Assembly (NCBI GenBank): GCA_951799445.1
Contig: OX637287.1
Span: forward strand, 35,865,724 to 35,929,723
Reading direction: 5' to 3'
Length of the DNA: 64,000 nt
Source: Pseudisothecium myosuroides
Taxonomy: Eukaryota > Streptophyta > Bryopsida > Hypnales > Lembophyllaceae
Shown here: piece after piece, positions 21,685 through 32,431 of the stretch
Layout of the letters: each line of letters starts with the position of its first letter
Position numbering within the stretch: position 1 is the stretch's first letter
Program-made: the position numbers and the translations under genes
The notes under the pieces: model-generated
What the model was told of the DNA's origin: nothing
The model's input: the letters and a program-made list of their open reading frames with translations, nothing else
The model's database searches: none

Positions 21685-24660
21685 CTATTTGATGTCTGAG
21701 CATGCCCTGGGTCCAGCAGGTTCCCTCAAACACTCTCCAATTGCGTTAACTGCAGCCTCGATGGAAGCATCCTCACCCTGCTCATGCAATAGAAGATCAG
21801 ATTAGCAATGGATTGGCAACAGCAGGAAAGAAACTAACAAGAAGATAAACAAGAACAAGAGTAGTGCTAAGTTCTTCCCTGACTGTCTCCGAGCGGTTGG
21901 AGCGATTGGAGCACCGACGGCAGCCAAATAAATCATCAAATGAAAAGCTTACCATCTCTTGCCAGTAGAATTTGTTGCCGTACTTCCCTGCTAACCGTGT
22001 CCAAAAACTTCGAGGAATGCTGAGATCTACACCGGCTCCCACATTAAAGTTTAGGATGTTTCCTGCGACCAGAAACCAGAGCTTCGTTAGCACAATCGAT
22101 ATGGAGAGTCATGGACCCAGAGCTAACTCAATATCAGTCAAAATACTGCACTTTACTGAAATGTTTGTAAGACTTCGGTAAATTGCCAAGACATTTCAAC
22201 TCAGAATAGCGACTTTGGTACTCCAGAAACATACCAAGGCTGGGATCAGCCACAAATACAACGGTGTTGTCATCTACGCTCCAGAAGTCGCGCACTGCGA
22301 GACCTGCAAAATAAGACCATCAACACTTGTCATTCCATAAGTCACTGAATCAAATGAATAGGTAAATGACGTACCTCGTTGCAAAAAGTTTTGAGAAGGA
22401 TAATTTCGTGGATGCTTAGACATAAAAAAATTCACACAGTCCTCGGGACCGGTGACCTTGGCAATCAAATGTGGATAGATTAGATTTAAAATCAAAATCC
22501 TTGAAAGTAGAGAAGCAAGGGATCTTGAACCTGGTGTGGTAGGGTAATTTTGAGCAAGAACCCGCAACTTGTATCCAGTATCTTGTTCAAGAGTAGCGAC
22601 TGCATCCTTTATCCGGTCTTCCTAAATATCCCACCAGTAGAGTACTATCAGCACTTGATCTTTGCTGTCACGGACTCTAATGACCTCATAGTAGTCGAAT
22701 CTACATGAATGCCCAGAACATTGAGAAAGCGACACTTTATGCTCATCACATGCAACCAAGACATAAAATAACGACTACACTAAGTAGTACCCCACCATAA
22801 GCGATCTCCGAAGACAACACCTCTATAATTTAGAAATAAGCTGCCCTGCGAAGGGGAAAAGGTGTGCTCCAACCAACATCAGAGAATAGCTGAATACCTG
22901 CCCGGCCGACAAGAATCCAGCCACGTCGATAACCGTAGTGAATTCTTTTGGCAGTAACTCCGGTTTGTTGACACCCTCAAGTCTTTTAGCCTCCGCAATA
23001 TCGGCACCTGCGACGGATTATTAATTCAAACATATCAGCAACTCTATCTGCGAAGTCGTAGGTATTAGTAATGTAAGAAGACAGATCGTCATAAAACATA
23101 CAATTCGAAGAAACACCACATTTTAAGGAAGCAGAACGCTCGAGGTTCCTCAACCTGCGCCTTTACCACTCAAGAATATTGCTTCGGTACTGAGAATCAC
23201 AGCTCTTTACGAAATTATTCGACATTCAAAGCTTCCCAGCTGCAACTACAAACATTACAGATCGTGCCTAGTCTTTGCAGGAGCACGCACAGGATAAACT
23301 CAATATTGCTTTTGATTCGGCCTGGGAATGCGACTCTAAAGATTACCACATGTTTTGCACCCCTCAACAAACCTACAGAATAAAGAAATGCAACAACATT
23401 TGCATCAGTTTCAACGTGTTCAGCACAGCGATCCGGGAACACGGAATCTTCCGTTTCATTCCATTTTTAATTGCGTTTTGATTACCTTAGACTCCGTTTT
23501 TTTCGATTCTATATTCCAAGACTCTATTCTAAGCTGTAAGTACTCTTACAAAGACTGAAAAACGGTTTAGAACATTCAAATTATTACTATCCAAGGACGG
23601 AATAAAACGATTTTCTCCATTTTCCCATAACTTAGATTCAGCATCACAATTAGCCCTTCTTCGTCAAGATAAGGAGAGGCAAATTGACAAAGTATTCAGA
23701 TGATGCCAGGCGAAAGGAGCGCGCACAGGAGAATCTCAATGTTGTTTTTGATTCGGCGAGGGAATACGAAATTCTGGGTATTATCACATATTTTGTACCT
23801 CCATTACCTAAAAGAAGAAGGAAAAGAAGCTACAACACTTGCAATAGCTTCAATGTAAGGTAGCTTGCCCGAATATGAGGGATGTACTTGAATAGTACAA
23901 ATCGATTTGCCCTAAAAAGAATCGATTTGTACTATTCAAGTACATTCCACATATGCGACATTGTCTTGTTACGTATAATCGAATTAGTTGTAAACATTCT
24001 TAAGACCTTACCTTTAACAATCCAGCATTCAAAAATATGAAGATGAACACTTCCATTCTTAATTCTGAAGGCTCTATCAACACAAATCCACGACATTCTA
24101 TTTACTTACTTCGAAAATTTTATATAATTTCTTTAAATTCCAATCCAAAGCCAAAAATCTCAATATTGCACATGATAGATGTTCACATTCTTCACTTTCC
24201 AAAGATAAACAAAAAAATTGGAGTTCCTGTCTCACGCTGCCAACGTTTGAAAATTTCTTAAAAGTGTCGCCATCTACTGTACCTTCTTCAGTACAGTACC
24301 GATCACAGCTATCCTCCGCTCGCCAAGGTACGACCTATTCAGGTGATGACAGGAAAAAAACAAACCTCCAATCGAGAGTGACAGACCGAGTGCCAAAGCA
24401 ACCACCGCCTTCTGTGCCAAACGGAAAACAGTTCCCTCCGAGTCGTCGCGGCAGCTTTCCACAACTTCTTCCCCCCGAGCCAGCGTCACGGTCACCACTC
24501 CTCTCTCGTTAGCCCGTAGACCGCTGGCACCCGCCTTCCTACTACAACTCGAGGCACCCCGAGGCTTCCACCACTGTGCACCTCTGCCATTACTGCCGCT
24601 GGAGCTCACGGAGCTTGGGAAACCATGAATCCACGCACATTGCACCACAGCAGCAGCCAT
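21685..24660 (-). CDS. Thylakoid lumen 15-kDa TPM-domain protein
   Basis: Six exons on the minus strand: 24366-24660, 22898-23007, 22531-22621, 22235-22303, 21953-22062, 21685-21777; 768 nt, 255 aa. The mature part ([112 protein letters not shown]) matches the thylakoid lumen 15.0-kDa protein known from Arabidopsis (At5g52970 type), a TPM/TLP18.3 relative of unclear biochemical role. The N terminus is bipartite: a Ser/Arg/Gly-rich stroma-targeting part (1-80), a hydrophobic lumen-targeting core [14 protein letters not shown] (86-99), then ADIAEA as the likely processing site. No twin arginine precedes the core, so Sec-type import is more likely. The first intron is unusually long (1358 bp) and carries a repeat pair and a hairpin. 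Confidence 0.92.
23275..23861. repeat. Repeat pair inside the first intron of the lumen-protein gene
   Basis: Copy A (about 23279-23425) and copy B (about 23712-23861) share GAGC(A/G)CGCACAGGA, CTCAAT(A/G)TTG, TTTTTGATTCGGC, GGGAAT and a TACAACACTTGCA-like tail in the same order and orientation. They are about 70-75% similar and no frame is kept. Confidence 0.6.
23882..23945. other. Perfect 26-bp hairpin in an intron
   Basis: Arms 23882-23907 and 23920-23945 are exact complements (ATGTACTTGAATAGTACAAA, then TCGATT, on the left), separated by the 12-nt loop TGCCCTAAAAAG. It lies in the long first intron of the lumen-protein gene. It could be a small MITE, a recombination product or an intronic RNA hairpin; the stem is too short for a typical plant miRNA precursor. 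Confidence 0.85.
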
Positions 24661-26363
24661 TCTTCGATCTCCTGCGTCAATTCTTTCTTCGCCAATGCCA
24701 CTCCAAATCCTCTCAAATTCTCCACGAATACAAAATCAGTGTCGACGAATTTTTTGGCAATTTCTTAAAACATTTGAGCAACTTAAAAATCTGTACTCTA
24801 AGAAAGAAAGACGACTACGGATCCAGGAAAACTACGGTGATTGCGAGCTGGAATCGAATGGAGGACGACGAAGAACAGAAACAGAGACCGGGGACGCGGG
24901 GAAAGGGGCTGGATCTCCTTTTCGCGGGGCTTCACTTATCTGCAAGCGCGGTCATCGGTCATGGTACCCTACCACCGCTCCTTTCATGTGAGTTTCAGTT
25001 ACCGGCATGAGCCAGGGTTGGGTGCGGGTGTCAATGTAATCCGGGTATTATCCGGGTGTCAACTCGGTTATGAATACTGTTACTCCAACCCCTGACCTCA
25101 AATTTGTCATTAGGTAGTCTGCTCTAAAAGCGAGCATGTTCTTAATACGACCCCTATTTAGGAGTGACATGTTGTTTGAAATATCTATTACTCCCTCTTT
25201 CTTGAAATAAATCCAGGGTTTCTTGGAAAACGCTAAATTAATGCGTAAGTTGCTCCTCTTTGGATGGGAATGCATAATTCTTGTAGCCTTTAGTTAGTCC
25301 CAGTAGGCCTGAAAGCTTCGAACCCAAAAGTGAAGCGGACCATGTTAAAAAACACTGCAAAATTGAGAATTTCCTTGTTTTCTTCTGTTGGCTCCGGTGA
25401 ATTGAATTCCGGTTGTTCTACGATCAACTCCCGTAAATTTTTCTTCAATGTGGTCTTTTCCTTTCAGTGATCGATGAGTTTAGTGAACTTTGATCAGCTC
25501 CTTTACAGAATTTTGATGACCTAAGTCAACATTTTGCAATGCTTTCTCTGTAGCAAGACTTTGTGGATCTTATTCAGTCAGGTTTGAAACTGCAATTACT
25601 CTGCGAGTTTTCAGTGAAGCCTCGGGCCGCTCCTCGAATAAGAGTTCAAGGGACAATTTCAGGAACTGAATCTTGCAGAGTAATTGAACCTAGTGAATCT
25701 TGCAAAATAATTCTAGTTTATACTGTTTGATCAGGTTATATGAGCTCAAGGTTCTAATCTCGTACAAGTGCAATTAGAAGAATTCTACACCAGATCAATA
25801 GAACAGTAGAAACTGCGATTACTCCGCAAGATTCAGTAGCTACGACTAGAGTTTGGGAGTTACCGCGACCATAATGTGGAACTCAGTGCGATTATGCTTT
25901 GGGATTCAAGTTCAAGTAGCCTGTGGGATTATGGGCAACTGACTCTTACAATTCAAGTGCTATAAGTCCGGCAATTCAAGTTTTGTTAATTTTGCAATTT
26001 TGATGAACAATTGAAACATTGAATTTAATTTGAGAAGCAAATTTAGAAAATCACGGATTTAATTCAAGACAAAGGGAGTACTATCAATGATGAGTTAGGT
26101 AGGCTTAAATAGTCACTCGAAGAACAATCCACCTTATAGTATAACTTCTATAAAGCAATAGCCCTAGGACCGGGCTCAAGTCCCCATGCTCCCGAATCTC
26201 AAAGAACTTCTCTGATGTGTATGTCTGGGATTGGGCCTAGTGTGGGATCAAACAATCAATATTCCATTACTTTAGAGAGGTCATTGTCTTAGAGAGATTC
26301 ACTTTAGGAAAGTTCTAATGTACTATCTTTGATATCTTTGGTATAAGTGTTGTAGTGTACTAG
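24661..26363. other. Upstream region of lumen-protein gene and intergenic DNA
   Basis: The promoter of the lumen-protein gene should lie at the left end. From 25560 to 25850 a motif recurs in both orientations (CAATTACTCTGC, its complement GCAGAGTAATTG, and GCGATTACTCCGC), suggesting a decayed foldback repeat. No gene is supported; open frames near 24576-25010 are antisense or upstream noise. Confidence 0.55.
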
Positions 26364-26494
26364 TAGAAAATAGGGCCCAAATCAAGACATCCGAATCAAC
26401 ATAAAAATGTCCGAATCAACACAAATATGATAAAAATGTCTGAATCAAGATGTCCAAATCAACTAAAGATTGTTAATTTGGGCCCTATTTTCTA
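26364..26494. mobile_element. Small TIR element with internal short repeats
   Basis: TAGAAAATAGGGCCCAAAT (26364-26382) is the exact 19-bp complement of 26476-26494. The 93-bp interior repeats GACATCCGAATCAAC, ATGTCCGAATCAAC, ATGTCTGAATCAA and ATGTCCAAATCAAC. This is a MITE-sized palindromic element; its superfamily is unclear. Confidence 0.7.
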
Positions 26495-26786
26495 GTAGTA
26501 AAAAGACTCGTTCAGGCTTTGGAATCCCTTCCAACTAACGGCACTTCAAACCAGGAGTAGGACTGCTGAAGTTGTCTCTAGTCCTAACAAAATCGATACT
26601 AGCTGAATTCCAAGACGATTTTTTGTAGTATTGAGTGAGTTCATCTATCTCCATGTGGATAGGGGTAAATGCCTTAGAATGCATATACTAGTGCGAAAGC
26701 CTTACATCATGGTCAATTGCTTTGTACACTATTTCTACATTGAAATTTGAATTGCCGTTTTTTACAGTATCTTCATAAGTAGGGAT

Positions 26787-27437
26787 TCAGTCACGGTCAC
26801 TAGAGTTTGCATCTGTAGTGCCATGGACTAGGTCCTCATCTCCATCATTGTCACTCTTTATGTTGCCAACATGCATATACTTTGGTAGACTAAAGCTTAT
26901 CTTTGGGAAGGTGTTACGTGCCATAGAGTCTTGGGTACCTTCTATGCCCTCCACGTTCAACGGGACATTGTAATCTGCAATTGGCTCACTAGGAGGCTCT
27001 GGCTCAATTCTTAGATCATGAATGTTCTCAGTAGCATGCTCAATCAATCCCAGACCTGAGCTTCCCCCAACTACGTGGTGTAGTGCGCCGTCTCCATCTC
27101 CATTCATGCCTCTTGATCCTTCATTCACAAACACAAGTTTAGTCTCCGGTGTAGCATGGAACAATATTGGTTTGGGTGGAGGAAAAGTTTGTTGGCACGT
27201 TGCCCAACCGTAATTGTGACCCCCTTCGCTATCCATTGTGCCTCACTAGGGCATAAGGGCAATGCAAACATCGAACTTGTCCATATGGTACTCAGAAGGG
27301 AAGTTGCGTAGTTCACAAACCACCCTATTTTTACTAGTCTTGTTGTCCACCTCTTTGCCAATAACATGCTCTTGCATCCAGGTTGGCGTACAGCTTATGT
27401 GAAAAGATGCTTCAGACAAAAAGCAGTTGGGAACCAA
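26787..27437 (-). pseudogene. Unrecognised coding remnant broken by two adjacent stops
   Basis: Two reading frames in the same phase (27437-27246 and 27236-26787) are separated by TAG TGA. The downstream part (149 aa, MDSEGGHNYGWATC...) is Pro- and Gly-rich, then acidic, ending DGDEDLVHGTTDANSSDRD. The upstream part reads SFHISCTPTWMQEHVIGKEV. Length and composition suggest real former coding DNA, but I do not recognise a family. The two stops could also mark an intron or a start at the downstream ATG. Confidence 0.35.
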
Positions 27438-27527
27438 TACAACCCAGTTTACTCATACAGAATTTCAATCCCCATAAATCCCACGCAAGTGTATCGACAT
27501 TTCTCCAATTACAAGATTAGCCCATCG

Positions 27528-27715
27528 TAGTCACATTGGATGAGTTAGGATCCCTAGACGTCCCGGACGGGCGGACATATGGGTTGGTCCGGACGAAGTG
27601 GACAGACAATGTGATTACCTTAAAATAATCACATTGAGCGGGTCAGGGTCACCAGACATCCCAGATAGGTAGGCAAATCAAATAGTAAGGACGGGTAGTC
27701 CGTCCAATGTAATAA
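27528..27715. repeat. Diverged short tandem duplication
   Basis: GTCACATTGGATGAGTTAGG and ATCACATTGAGCGGGTCAGG begin two similar units of about 100 bp, each followed by TCMCYAGACRTCCC. The units are GC-richer than the flanks. Confidence 0.5.
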
Positions 27716-27773
27716 CTATGCATCAGCCGTTTTTTCTATTGGGAACATCCCACTAGGATGTGTACTTCCAAAG

Positions 27774-28019
27774 TTAGGTGCATGCCTTTTGAATGGTCTC
27801 AACAGACATACATACATCCTCTTGGAAGATGGTATTCCAAAGATTGATATTCAGTGTATCCATACTCCCCACTATGTGCTGCAATTCTGGCGCTATATTA
27901 TTAGTGAACATCTTGTGATCTTCTTCTTGAAAATGAAAGAGAACTTTGCGGATGAAACCATTGTTTTTTCTTTGTTGGTTGTACTCCACAAGTTCAGCCG
28001 CCTTCGCCAGTATTAGCAA
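27774..28019 (-). pseudogene. Unrecognised coding-like fragment
   Basis: An 80-codon open frame reads LAKAAELVEYNQQRKNNGF, then KVLFHFQEEDHKMF and MDTLNINLWNTIFQEDVCMS. It is hydrophilic and rich in helix-forming residues, unlike random AT-rich frames. It lies upstream of, and on the same strand as, the remnant at 26787-27437, so both may be exons of one lost or unannotated gene. No family was recognised. Confidence 0.3.
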
Positions 28020-29682
28020 CCCCCCTTTGGTTTAGCGGATGATAGGTGCTAAAATCTAGTTCTTTGGCTTATTTTCCTTCATCAAGATTCCTTTTCCCTT
28101 CCAGTCCTTCTTCCATTAGCCATTCCTATCCCTTCATGCACATTTAAAAACAGAAGAAGCTCTTGCTCAGTACCCGTCTTTGAGGCTCTACTATCCCTCA
28201 TCTTGTCGACGACATTTTCAACATTTGTTGTAACGACAGAAATGGCCAGCCTTATATATCAACCCTACTACATTATAAAAGCATATTTTATTTTATTTTC
28301 AACTTATTATAGTCCAAGAAGTAGGCCTTTGAATCAACCTTATGACTAAGAAAAGTTGCGGAGAATATGGATATATGGGATAGACATAATTAAAGAGACT
28401 ATAAGCTATACTACAACCTAGCTGGATAGATTCATAGAATAAATCCAAAGTGAAGAATTATGAAGCTCACTATCTTGTTTTATTTTCTCTCTTACATCAA
28501 ATCCTTCAGATCTTTTATATTTTATTCATTTGTGCACAATATGGAAAAGTGCTTGAATTTGGACCAATTTCAAAGTTCGAGTTAATCTTCTTCTATGAAA
28601 CCACAATAGAGTGCAATTCACAAGAGCAGTGAGAGCCTCACAAAATTGTTGTTGTATTAGAAGGAACTATGTTCTAATAACATCACATTATAGAACATGA
28701 TTAAGTAGGGGGTATATACATTGTAAACATGTAGCTGAGTCAAATGGGGGAAGGCCAATGTCGTTTGGCAAGTGGTTGCTCGGCATTAGAGCCAAATGCA
28801 TCAATCAAACATTCTCCAACCCAACTTTCTACTAGCGCCATCCGTTGTGTGCCGCAAGCCTCTCCCCCCCTATAACGCCTACATCCAAAGCAAGAAGTTA
28901 GTACCACAGGCAAGGGAGAACGATACAATTAAATTGAAAGACATTGGATGTTTATACCAAAGAGGATGTTTATACCAAGCAAGAACAGAAAATTGAACTG
29001 TTGTAAATGTTCCTAGAGATTTACTAGTTTCTTTGCCTTGGACTTTTGAGCAAGCTTCATAGTTTTCATGAGTGGCACGTTCTCTTGGTTCTCGACATCC
29101 TAAAATGTGGCCTGTAGTTGGAACCCATCTTGTCCATTCCACTTCTGCAAACAACGATAAACAATGTATATGAGGTATGCATTTACAAGTGGCCAGTGTT
29201 GTTTCTTACATGTGAGCAATGGTTCTAGTAGGGCAAATTCTAGACCTACCAATTGGACACATTGCAATCACTTATACAAAATGCATGAACAAATGTTGGA
29301 CATGTTACAAAGTTTGCTCAATTATTTAAGAAATTGACACAAGCATAGGGTATTTTAATTTCAGCTGATAGGTCTATATCTGCATTGAAAGGCCAAGATT
29401 GGTAGGTACCATATGCTAGGTTCAAATTAAACTTACCTAGTACAAATGTTTAATTTTAAGGATTTCTAATACCAAGTAATTTGTGTTTATTTACTTGTGT
29501 ACCTTCTGTACTTTAAGTAAGAGGAAAATGGTGGATTACGTTTGACACTGTAGGTATTTGTGCATAATAGTGATTCAATTACAAGTTGTTAGTGATGAGC
29601 ACCTTAATTAGGCCATAGATTTTAGTATTTTACCAAATGTGATCTCATGTTTAAATTGTGGGGACTATGTTTGTTGAATTAG
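28020..29682. other. Intergenic stretch within the remnant zone
   Basis: A minus-strand frame at 28879-29154 (with EVEWTRWVPTTGHILGCREP) may be another decayed coding piece, but neither splicing nor family supports it. Otherwise nothing is visible. Confidence 0.35.
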
Positions 29683-29938
29683 ATTGGATTGGGCTGAAAT
29701 AATTAATTATAAGGCTAAACTCAATCAACAAGTGGCCAAAGCCGAGTTGATACAAGCGATTTTTAATGGAAATGAAGCGCATGCAAAACTCGAGGAACTC
29801 AAACAAAAGCTTTCGAACCAATTGCAATCTGGAATTAAGCTTGAAGAAGGTAAGATTCTCAACTATTTTTGTGTCATCCACTCAACACTGAATAATGAAT
29901 TAATTTCCTACACAGAAGTTGCTTCTTACAAAACTTAA
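29683..29938 (+). CDS. Candidate last two exons of an unknown coiled-coil protein
   Basis: An acceptor (GAATTAG) at 29682 opens a frame reading LDWAEIINYKAKLNQQVAKA, then ELIQAIFNGNEAHAKLEELK and SNQLQSGIKLEE. It ends at a good GTAAGA donor after 29849. Joining to the acceptor CCTACACAG before 29915 gives EEVASYKT and a stop at 29938 in the correct phase. The peptide is strongly helical with a heptad-like Leu pattern. No upstream exon or family was recognised, so this may be the tail of a transposon-borne or lineage-specific gene. Confidence 0.3.
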
Positions 29939-32288
29939 GCTCCATTCCCATAATCAGCCAATATGCAATTGATGACCTTATTATGTATGTGTCGATGAAT
30001 TTTATTGTGAAAAACAAACGTGGACCTTACAGAGCGGGAAACAGAGTACAAACCAGTCCTAGAAAACCTCTGCTTCATGGTTGGTCATTTAAATACATAA
30101 ATCAAAGCACAGAATGTACACTAAAAACAATATTAAATCAGCAACTTCAGTTGCAAATAGTAAGTAGCAATACAACAAAGTGGAAATTACTACATAAAGA
30201 TTTATTTATTCCAGGAAATTGGAGGCTAATATTTTAGGTTCTTAATGATATAACATGTTTAAGATAACGTACAAACACATATTTGTTCTAGGTTATATTT
30301 ACTTTTTTGAATTTTTCCAATTAGTTGATCATTTATTCTTTGATTGGTATGTACCAAAAGACAGTGTCAAGACTTGAAAGGTTACATCTACTAGCATGTA
30401 TTTCTCACACTTCCAAGTTTAAGATTAGACTCAACAATCAATGCAATGAGAGCATATTCCTCGTAGAGTTGTTATTTGTCAACAGTGGCGAGCAAAAAGG
30501 CAATGATTTATGTATTTTTAGTTCATGTAAGGTGTATCTGGGTTTTCATACTTCTCTTCAAATCCTCCTAAATCTTCTTAAACCTTGCTACTTTATTAGA
30601 CTTCAATCGCTTAATGCAAGACTTCAGACTTGCTGGTTGAGTTACGTATATTGATTGGATTGAGTAAGTTTTTAAATAAAATATGATCTATTTACTAAAT
30701 TCATGACCACTTATAATGTTACATCACAACATTACTTACACACAGCATCACTTGCACAAAATTCCCTTTACAGCTCAGTCTGGATACCCTTCAGATGAAT
30801 GTCACGGTCGATGTTGGTAAAACAAGTCACCAGAATGTAGTAATACAAGAATTTCAATCAAAATTTAGGATTCATTGGAGGCTTCAACCATAATTGACGA
30901 GATCCCTAAGTAGACTTACATGTGCCGGCAACTACACAACCAGAGTTAGGTCGTCTTTGTTTGACTACGTTTGTGCAAGCTTCTTCATCATTGTATAGAG
31001 GACTTTGATAGATCTCCTCGCACGAGACGTCACTCACAAACGTCACGAACTGGTGTCACTCGCACTAGCCCAACAATCTCACCAATACAAAAAGTATTGT
31101 TGGTGGTCTTGCTGTACAAAAGTCCCACGTCGGTTCGATGAGGTAGGGCAGGGTTGGGCCTCCAAGTCTGCTGATGCACAATTTTCTAAATCCCTACCTC
31201 GGAGATATTTTGTACCCGAAACCACCATTGTAGCATGCCTTGGTCCTCCATATTGCTTTAAACTTCTTCATTTGCGATATCCCCACCCACCATGAACAAA
31301 TTTGGATAACGGAAATCCTCAATTGCAATGTCACAACTCACCCACTTTGATCCGTGCTCGGAAGCAAACACCTTGCTCTCTATACATTCCCGCGCAGAAA
31401 TATTTAGATCCATTGCGTTCCTCCAAATTGCTGTGAAGATTACCTTAAATTCTAAATCCTACAACAACATTACAATCTCTTGGTGGGCGCCTTGAGATTG
31501 CTTCCCGATTCTCTCACTTGAAAAGCACATTAAAAAATGCAGTACCTTCTTCACTAATTCCTTAAATAGCAATTGGTTCAGAATCCAAAAAAATGTCTTC
31601 TTCGTCTTTCCGTCAACGGATGTAGCCCCCAACTACCATGAACCGGATGAGCCCGTTTCATGTGATTTCAACAAAATACGTAGCCTAAACTCTATGCAAT
31701 ACCCTAAATTGCCTCATAGAATGCCTTGTATCCGGGGCAATACGCCAAAAATCCCTTTCTCCTAAGCAAGGCTGATGTATTTTGAACAAATGTTATTTTC
31801 TCTCCTAAATTTTCTTCTTCACTTTGCCACCAATATTCTAGTTTTATGTATTTCTAGTCGGAATGCAATCCCATCTCAAAATAGCCTAAGTTCTTGAAAC
31901 GTAGGCCAATTCTGCTTGTTACATGGAAAAGTGGTTAAATGAGTTGTGATTGGATACAGCTGAGTTCATTATGACTTATTTTTTCAATCACTCTTCAAGC
32001 CACTTGAAACGAACTCCTTTACACTAGTTCTACGCACCTTCTTTGGGAGGACAAAATTTTAGAGCATTGTAGCAAATTTTTACCTTAGGAAAAACGTGGG
32101 AACAAACTTTATACCACAAAAATAAATTTTAAAATTTGGAATTCATATTTGGGATTTATATTTGGATTCAGAGACCTCGATTTAGATAAAGGAGTCTACA
32201 AATTTCAAAAATTACAACCCGAAATAGGGGCAAGCAGAATTATTTCCCCCCTCAACCTCCTGTAGAAGCCTCACATGTTTACTATAAC
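29939..32288. other. Intergenic stretch with a coding-like minus-strand fragment
   Basis: On the minus strand about 31460-31290 reads FTAIWRNAMDLNISARECIE, then SKVFASEHGSKWVSCDIAIE and DFRYPNLFMVGGD, which looks like former coding sequence. Stops and frame changes occur just upstream. Base composition between 31000 and 31700 is richer in GC than the flanks. I cannot name a family. Confidence 0.3.
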
Positions 32289-32431
32289 TTAGAGGCACTT
32301 CACACTATGACCAAAGGTCAACAGGTTGTCGATTTCTACCAATCACATTGCAAGAAACCAAGAATTCAGCTATATGATTGGTGTAAATGGATGGCTTCTG
32401 AACCTTTGGCTATAGTGTAAAGTGCCCCTAA
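32289..32431. mobile_element. 143-bp MITE with about 30-bp imperfect TIRs
   Basis: The left end TTAGAGGCACTTCACACTAT continues GACCAAAGGT. The right end is the complement of TTAGGGGCACTTTACACTAT plus AGCCAAAGGT. The ends differ at about four positions. There is no coding capacity. Confidence 0.75.
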
